Part shown: piece after piece, positions 59,580 to 64,000 of the stretch
How the letters are laid out: every line of letters begins with the position of its first letter
Numbering within the stretch: the first letter of the stretch is position 1
Source of the DNA: Tateyamaria omphalii
GTDB lineage: Bacteria > Pseudomonadota > Alphaproteobacteria > Rhodobacterales > Rhodobacteraceae
NCBI RefSeq assembly: GCF_019802125.1
Contig: NZ_JAHVHT010000006.1
Span: 186,001 to 250,000, forward strand
Direction of reading: 5' to 3'
DNA length: 64,000 nucleotides
Made by a program: the position numbers and the translations under genes
The notes under the pieces: generated by a model
What the model was told of the DNA's origin: nothing
The model's database searches: none
The model's input: the letters and a program-made list of their open reading frames with translations, nothing else

Positions 59580-60118
59580 CGCCCAATCTCAGCGCGCAGC
59601 GCCTCCATCAGCGCGGTCAACTCGCGGACATAGATCTCGCCAGTCAGGCGCCCGACCTCATCGAATTCCTTACTCGACCCGGCCAGGTGGATCTCCGGCC
59701 CCTGCAGGATACGCGGCCGGAACGGCACCATGCAGGCGCGCAGGATCATCTGCGCCCGCTCACCCCCGGCCCGACCTGCCGCCGCCGACATCACGGCCAC
59801 AGGTTTGTCCGTCCACGGCCGCCCCTCGACCCGGCTCACCCAATCCAGGGCATTCTTCAGCACACCGGGGGGTGCCTTGTTGTACTCGGGGGTCGAAATG
59901 ATGACGGCATCGGCCTCTGCGATCTGCTTGGCCATCACCTGCGCGGGCTCGGGCACGCCTTCGGCCGCCTCCAGATCGCCATCATAAAGCGGCATCCGCA
60001 GATCCGCCTCGTTGAAGGTGCAGTCGCCAAACAGCCGGGCCGCCTCGCGCATCAGTTTGGTATTGGTGGCCTCCGCCCGCAATGAGCCCGAAATCCCCAG
60101 CAAAATTGGCGTCGTCAT
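59576..60118 (-). CDS. NAD(P)H-dependent FMN reductase
   Basis: A 180-residue flavodoxin-fold reductase. The FMN-phosphate loop is ILLGISGSLRAEATNTKLMR and the isoalloxazine loop is ISTPEYNKAPPGVLKNALDW, both hallmarks of the NADPH-dependent FMN reductase (ArsH/Wrb-like) family. It probably reduces quinones, chromate or azo-type substrates, or supplies reduced flavin to a partner. It is monocistronic; a terminator-like hairpin and the OmpA-lipoprotein gene are upstream on the same strand. Confidence 0.88.
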   Translation of the reverse strand: MTTPILLGISGSLRAEATNTKLMREAARLFGDCTFNEADLRMPLYDGDLEAAEGVPEPAQVMAKQIAEADAVIISTPEYNKAPPGVLKNALDWVSRVEGRPWTDKPVAVMSAAAGRAGGERAQMILRACMVPFRPRILQGPEIHLAGSSKEFDEVGRLTGEIYVRELTALMEALRAEIGR

Positions 60119-60175
60119 AATCCGTCCTTCACTTTCAACCAGACCTCAGAATGGCGCGTTCCCCCCACAAAGCAA

Positions 60176-60202
60176 GAGGCCCCGGCAATGCACCGGAGCC
60201 TC
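60176..60202 (-). terminator. Terminator-like hairpin after the OmpA lipoprotein gene
   Basis: GAGGC-C-CCGG-N7-CCGG-A-GCCTC is an interrupted 9-bp stem; on the minus strand it is followed by TTGCTTTGT. It lies 28 bp beyond the lipoprotein stop and before the FMN reductase start. Confidence 0.6.
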
Positions 60203-60229
60203 TGACATCAGTTTGATCTGTTTTTGACC

Positions 60230-60892
60230 CTATGCCGGGTTCGGCAGGATCACGATTTCCACCCGGCGGTTCTGCTGCTTGCCCGCAGCGGTCGCGTTGG
60301 TGGCAATCGGCTGGCTCTCGCCCCGGCCAAAGGCCTGAACGCGGTTGAACGGCACACCCTGGTTCAGCAGCACGTCCGCGACGGCATTGGCGCGACGCTC
60401 CGACAGCTGTTGGTTAAAGGCCGCATCGCCATCGCTGTCGGTGTGACCGATGATCTGCACGGTCGAATTCGGATAGCGCTCAAGGCTGCGGGCCAGGGCG
60501 GCCATGTCCGAGTTCAGACCCGGGCGCACGGTAAAGCTGTTGACGGCAAACAGGATCGCCTCGGGGAAGGACACGATCAACCGGTCGCCGGTGTTGGTGA
60601 TGGTGACGCCGCTCGCCAGCTCACGGCGCAGCTCCGCCTCCTGCTGGTCAAGGTCGTACCCGATGGCACCGCCGACCAGACCGCCGACAACGGCACCGGC
60701 CACGGCGGCACTGCGGTCGCCTGCGACCGCACCGATCAACGCACCGGATGCGGCGCCGATAGCAGCCCCGCGGTTGCGGTTCTGGTTCAGGGTTTCGCCG
60801 CTCGGCCCGGTGGTGCCCAACGCATTGGGGTCCGTACATGCACTCAGCGCAGCAATGGCGCCGATGGCGAAAACGACTGGGGATTTAAGCAT
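60230..60892 (-). CDS. OmpA-family outer-membrane lipoprotein (YiaD-like)
   Basis: A 220-residue lipoprotein. The leader VVFAIGAIAALSAC ends in the lipid-anchor cysteine. The next part is a glycine-zipper segment (AAIGAASGALIGAVAGD and VAGAVVGGLVGGAIGYDL), which may insert in or span the membrane. The C-terminal OmpA/MotB domain has QIIGHTDSDGDAAFNQQLSE and VPFNRVQAFGRGESQP, with the D and R residues that hold diaminopimelate. It should attach the outer membrane to peptidoglycan. A terminator follows at 60176-60202. Confidence 0.9.
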   Translation of the reverse strand: MLKSPVVFAIGAIAALSACTDPNALGTTGPSGETLNQNRNRGAAIGAASGALIGAVAGDRSAAVAGAVVGGLVGGAIGYDLDQQEAELRRELASGVTITNTGDRLIVSFPEAILFAVNSFTVRPGLNSDMAALARSLERYPNSTVQIIGHTDSDGDAAFNQQLSERRANAVADVLLNQGVPFNRVQAFGRGESQPIATNATAAGKQQNRRVEIVILPNPA

Positions 60893-61036
60893 ATCTCTGT
60901 ATCCTACTGCCTTCCAAAACGGGGGCGTGTTCGGGCACGCACCCTTATCGTGGACGCAAGATAGGCAGCAAAAGTTCCCAGAAATAGGGGGAAAATGCGA
61001 TCAGCAACATCCCGCGCACCTTTGTGAAGGTGCGTG

Positions 61037-61897
61037 TCAGGCCTCCGCCCGCGCCGATTCATAGGCCAAGAGCGCGCGTTTGACAGGCAAACCCCAGTGG
61101 TAGCCACCCAAACCGCCCGACTTGCGCAAAGCGCGATGGCACGGGATCAGCCAGCTGACCGGGTTGCGGCCCACGGCTGTGCCAACGGCACGCACGGCAC
61201 GCGGATTGCCAATGCTGTCTGCAATCTCGGAATAAGTGGTCACATGACCCGATGGAATTTGCAGCAGCGCCTCCCACACCTTGATCTGAAAGGGAGCGCC
61301 GATCAGGAACAGCGGCGCTTTGTTCAACTTGGCATCTTCGGCGCCAAAGGCGGCCAGCACCCACGGGCGCAAGCGCATCGGGTCCTCGATATAGGTTGCC
61401 TTGGGCCAGCGCCGGGTCAGGTCGTGCATGGCCCAGTCCTCGCCCATCTCGGCGGCAAAACCCAAGCCGCAAATCCCCTTCTCGGTCCCCATAATCAAGG
61501 CCAAACCAAAAGGACTGTCGAACCACCCCCAAAAAATGGTCAGGCCCTCACCGCCCTTGGCGTAGTCGCCGGGGCTCATCGATTCCCACCGCAGAAACAG
61601 GTCATGCAACCGGCCCGACCCGCTCAGGCCGGTGGCATGGGCGGTCTCAAGGGTCGTGAACCGCTCGTTCAACAGCGTCTTGGCATGACCCAGCGCCAGA
61701 TATTGCTGATAGCGCTTGGGCGACACGCCAACCCAACGGGAAAAGACACGCTGAAAATGTGCAGGGCTCATGTCCATCTCGGCCGCAAGGGTATCAAGGC
61801 TCAGCGGTGCCTCGGCCCCGTCGATCAGGTCGATGGCACGGCGCATGACGCCGTAGTGATAGCCGGTCTCGGTGGCGGTATGTGTGCTTTGTTCCAT
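61037..61897 (-). CDS. AraC-HTH plus methylated-DNA-[protein]-cysteine S-methyltransferase (Ada-like)
   Basis: A 286-residue fusion. Residues about 15-110 form an AraC-type helix-turn-helix (LSLDTLAAEMDMSPAHFQRV, then FSRWVGVSPKRYQQYLALGH). The C-terminal domain is an O6-alkylguanine alkyltransferase with the nucleophilic cysteine in SWLIPCHRALRKSGGLGGYH. It lacks the N-terminal Ada phosphotriester-repair domain with four cysteines, so it resembles the AraC-OGT subset of Ada proteins. Role: direct repair of O6-methylguanine and possibly regulation. It is monocistronic. Confidence 0.93.
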   Translation of the reverse strand: MEQSTHTATETGYHYGVMRRAIDLIDGAEAPLSLDTLAAEMDMSPAHFQRVFSRWVGVSPKRYQQYLALGHAKTLLNERFTTLETAHATGLSGSGRLHDLFLRWESMSPGDYAKGGEGLTIFWGWFDSPFGLALIMGTEKGICGLGFAAEMGEDWAMHDLTRRWPKATYIEDPMRLRPWVLAAFGAEDAKLNKAPLFLIGAPFQIKVWEALLQIPSGHVTTYSEIADSIGNPRAVRAVGTAVGRNPVSWLIPCHRALRKSGGLGGYHWGLPVKRALLAYESARAEA

Positions 61898-62053
61898 GAC
61901 CCAAACCTAGGCGAGCGCACGCGCTAGCGCGACCCGTTTCCTGTGCAAATGGCGATTGCGATGTGCTGGTGAACGACCGGACTACCTTGGCTTGAGCCCC
62001 GGTGCATCCCACATGTGTCGGATCACGCCATTCAACCGAAAGCCCGCGCTACC

Positions 62054-62452
62054 ATGACCGACAGCACCACACATACGGGCGGTTGCCTGTGCGGCAGGAT
62101 AAGGTTCACCGCAATCGGTCCCGCGCGGAAACCACACACCTGCTCCTGCAAGATGTGTCAGCGCCACAGCGGCGCGCTCACGACAGCTTGGGTCGAATTT
62201 CCCGCCGATGCAGTGACTTGGACCGGACCCGGAGACGCGCCAACAACCTACCGGTCGTCCGACTATTCCAGCCGCGCCTTCTGCCCTGCATGTGGCAGCA
62301 CGCTGGGTGCCATCGATGACGATCCGATCATCGCGCTGCTGGTCGGCTGCTTTGACGACACAGGCGCACTGGACCTCGTGCCAACCTCGCATTCCTATGG
62401 GGCCGCGCGGCCGAAGTGGTGGCGCGTGTCGATCAAGGGGACCGCGTCCTAG
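62054..62452 (+). CDS. GFA family protein (CENP-V/Gfa-like zinc protein)
   Basis: A 132-residue Gfa-domain protein. The zinc cysteines are visible as GGCLCGRIRF, then TCSCKMCQRHSG, and later FCPACGSTLGA. Family members were named after glutathione-dependent formaldehyde-activating enzyme, but most are of unknown function, and this is a stand-alone single-domain copy. ATG 62054 is supported by standard length. The gene ends 4 bp into the convergent B12-domain gene. Confidence 0.85.
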   Translation: MTDSTTHTGGCLCGRIRFTAIGPARKPHTCSCKMCQRHSGALTTAWVEFPADAVTWTGPGDAPTTYRSSDYSSRAFCPACGSTLGAIDDDPIIALLVGCFDDTGALDLVPTSHSYGAARPKWWRVSIKGTAS

Positions 62453-63285
62453 ATCAGCGAATTCTGCCGCGCCGACACCTTGTCCCAATGGCATTCGATC
62501 AGCGCCTGCGCGGTTTCGAAATCATGCGCCATGCCATCAATGTCCATCAACGACACCGTGTCAGCATCCGTCTCGAGGATCTGGCCACTCACGAACAGCG
62601 CGGCATCCGGTTTTTCCAACCGCAGCGCGACAACCAGCTTCGACAACGCATCCAGCGCGTGTCCGCCCGCAGCCGATATGCCGATGACGATCGAATGCGA
62701 CTCGCCGATTTCCGCCACCAGCTCCTCGTGGCTCTTCCCGATCAGCAGCGTGACGTCCCAACCATCCCGCCGGAACAGATCGGCGGCCATCCGCACTCCA
62801 AGCGTGTGGGTTTCGCCCGGCACGGACACGAAATGCGCGCTCTTGGCGGTGGCAGGGGCCGTGATCGGGACGTGGTGGCGCATGGCGTGCATGATGGCAT
62901 AGAGACGGCTGGTGCCCCGCGTCACATCCGTGAACGACACCCGATCCTCGTCCCACCATCGGCCAAGTTGGCAGGCCGCGTCGGCAAGGTACTTGAGGTA
63001 AATGACCTCCACCGACGCGCCTGCCCGGCGCACCTCCTGAATGAACATGGCCCCCGCCTGATCGTCATTGGACAACAGGGCGTAACAGAATGCGTCGATC
63101 TGATCTGCAGCAGGTTGTTCCGCGAGTTTTTCTGACGCAGGCCGGTTCAGCCGCGCCAAGACCTCGCGCGCCAGATCCTCCACCGATCCGGTTGGCAATC
63201 TCGATTTCAGTCGTCGTAAGTTAAGCTGCGATCTGGCGTACAGGTCGACGTCAAATTGCGTTTCATGCTGTCCCGCGCCCTGCAC
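62449..63285 (-). CDS. Cobalamin-binding-domain regulator (AerR/PpaA-like)
   Basis: A 278-residue protein with a helical N-terminal part and a B12-binding fold C-terminal part. The core LGRWWDEDRVSFTDVTRGTS matches the helical cap region of AerR/PpaA-type and related light or redox regulators. The cobalamin loop reads PGETHTLGVRMAADL: the His is kept but the usual D-x-H-x-x-G begins with Glu. It has no DNA-binding domain of its own. In Rhodobacter AerR/PpaA counteracts the repressor CrtJ/PpsR; here no photosynthesis genes are in view. A TGT-N12-ACA site lies 61-78 bp upstream of the start. Confidence 0.72.
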   Translation of the reverse strand: MQGAGQHETQFDVDLYARSQLNLRRLKSRLPTGSVEDLAREVLARLNRPASEKLAEQPAADQIDAFCYALLSNDDQAGAMFIQEVRRAGASVEVIYLKYLADAACQLGRWWDEDRVSFTDVTRGTSRLYAIMHAMRHHVPITAPATAKSAHFVSVPGETHTLGVRMAADLFRRDGWDVTLLIGKSHEELVAEIGESHSIVIGISAAGGHALDALSKLVVALRLEKPDAALFVSGQILETDADTVSLMDIDGMAHDFETAQALIECHWDKVSARQNSLI

Positions 63286-63345
63286 ATCGTTCCTCCCAGA
63301 TCAATGGCCACCGGTCACTTTGGAAGCAAGTTGACACTCTAATTC

Positions 63346-63363
63346 TGTCAATCAATGTTGACA
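63346..63363. promoter_or_regulatory. TGT-N12-ACA site (CrtJ/PpsR-type consensus) upstream of the AerR-like gene
   Basis: TGTCAA-N6-TTGACA at 63346-63363 gives a 6-bp inverted repeat and exactly fits TGT-N12-ACA, the CrtJ/PpsR consensus. A further TTGACA lies at 63331-63336. It is in the intergenic region between the B12-domain gene and nth. A TGT-N12-ACA match occurs by chance about once per 4 kb, so position and the extra symmetry are what make it notable. Confidence 0.45.
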
Positions 63364-63493
63364 TTTCAACTTTGGCACGAATCGGACAAGTTGTCGCAGG
63401 CAAACTGCGGAATGCTGCCCGCTATCCACCGCCCGGCGCAAAGCACGGGGGGCCACTTGCCCGCTGCACCATCTTCGCTCATAACCCCGCGCC

Positions 63494-64000
63494 ATGGCCA
63501 AGCAGCTCGATTACCACACGATCCGCGCGATCTTCACCCGCTTCCAGGACGCGGACCCGGAACCCAAGGGGGAACTGGAGCATGTCAACGTCTACACTCT
63601 CGTCGTGGCCGTGGCCCTTTCTGCGCAAGCCACCGACGCGGGCGTGAACAAGGCGACGCGCGCGCTCTTCCAGATCGCCGACACTCCGCAAAAGATGCTC
63701 GACCTCGGGATCGACGGCCTGACCGAGCATATCAAGACCATCGGCCTCTACCGTCAAAAGGCCAAGAACGTGATGAAGCTGTCCCAGATCCTCGTGGACG
63801 ACTATGGCGGCGAGGTGCCCAACAGCCGCGCCGCCCTGCAGTCGCTGCCCGGCGTCGGACGCAAGACCGCCAACGTGGTCCTGAACATGTGGTGGAGCCA
63901 CCCGGCCCAAGCCGTCGACACCCACATCTTCCGCCTCGGCAACCGCACCGGCATCGCACCTGGCAAGACTGTGGACGCGGTCGAGCGCGCCATAGAAGAC
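63494..64000 (+). CDS. nth: Endonuclease III (5' part, runs off the right edge)
   Basis: 169 codons are visible of a gene that continues beyond the window. The DNA glycosylase/AP lyase features are present: LSAQATDAGVNKATRALF, the helix-hairpin-helix ALQSLPGVGRKTANVVLN with the catalytic Lys, and the catalytic Asp in AVDTHIFRLGNRTG. The C-terminal 4Fe-4S cluster would be outside the window. It removes oxidised pyrimidines in base excision repair. ATG 63494 gives the usual N-terminus; no good ribosome site is visible immediately upstream. Confidence 0.95.
   Translation, partial: MAKQLDYHTIRAIFTRFQDADPEPKGELEHVNVYTLVVAVALSAQATDAGVNKATRALFQIADTPQKMLDLGIDGLTEHIKTIGLYRQKAKNVMKLSQILVDDYGGEVPNSRAALQSLPGVGRKTANVVLNMWWSHPAQAVDTHIFRLGNRTGIAPGKTVDAVERAIED

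Overview
The window looks like a chromosomal segment from a marine Rhodobacterales (Roseobacter-group) alphaproteobacterium. Reasons: high GC; tightly overlapping ATGA-type operons; the murA-DUF2948-hisD-UPF0262-LMW-phosphatase order; a complete taurine dissimilation locus with a MocR-type TauR; a cobalamin-domain regulator resembling AerR/PpaA; and several families of short dispersed palindromes together with a REP-associated transposase (RAYT).

Layout. 1-4.5 kb (minus): an acyl-CoA degradation operon (fused hydratase/hydroxyacyl-CoA dehydrogenase, two acyl-CoA dehydrogenases, probably a thioesterase running off the left edge). 4.6-11.2 kb: a small methyltransferase, then a four-gene Yej-type oligopeptide ABC importer. 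11.3-13.6 kb: a large MscS-family channel. 13.9-20.3 kb: a seven-gene, translationally coupled operon of four GT-B glycosyltransferases, a histidine phosphatase, a NodB-like deacetylase and a second methyltransferase paralogous to the one at 4.6 kb; this is the best candidate for an undescribed pathway. 20.4-27.9 kb: an accessory stretch with a PA14-like exported protein, a Phd-like protein, a RAYT carrying a REP pair inside its own reading frame, two AT-rich membrane ORFs, lepA, an orphan 426-residue gene and two small lipoproteins. 27.9-34.3 kb (minus): murA/hisD housekeeping operon with GNAT and SnoaL-like additions, followed by tRNA-Thr(GGT).

34.7-52.7 kb is a self-contained taurine regulon: TauABC import, Tpa (taurine to sulfoacetaldehyde), Xsc (to acetyl phosphate plus sulfite), Pta and AckA (acetyl-CoA or ATP), a COG2855-type exporter probably for sulfite/sulfate, and a cytoplasmic SoeABC-type molybdenum sulfite dehydrogenase. 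Three CTGG-N6 tandem operators (22-23 bp spacing) in front of tpa, tauR and xsc, plus intrinsic terminators after tauA and after xsc, suggest how TauR and transcript dosage control it. An uncharacterised coiled-coil membrane protein is embedded in the locus.

52.8-64 kb: ordinary genes (dapA, soluble lytic transglycosylase, EamA transporter, mnmD with a divergent DAO-family oxidoreductase, HTD2-like dehydratase, VOC protein, FMN reductase, OmpA-like lipoprotein, Ada-like methyltransferase, GFA protein), an AerR-like B12-domain protein with a TGT-N12-ACA site upstream, and the 5' part of nth.

The most unusual non-coding observation is a four-unit element (16-bp units at 21/53/21-bp spacing) present twice, at 21068-21178 and, inverted, at 41200-41310, with identical geometry. 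All identifications are from reading translated sequence and motifs; no database search was run.
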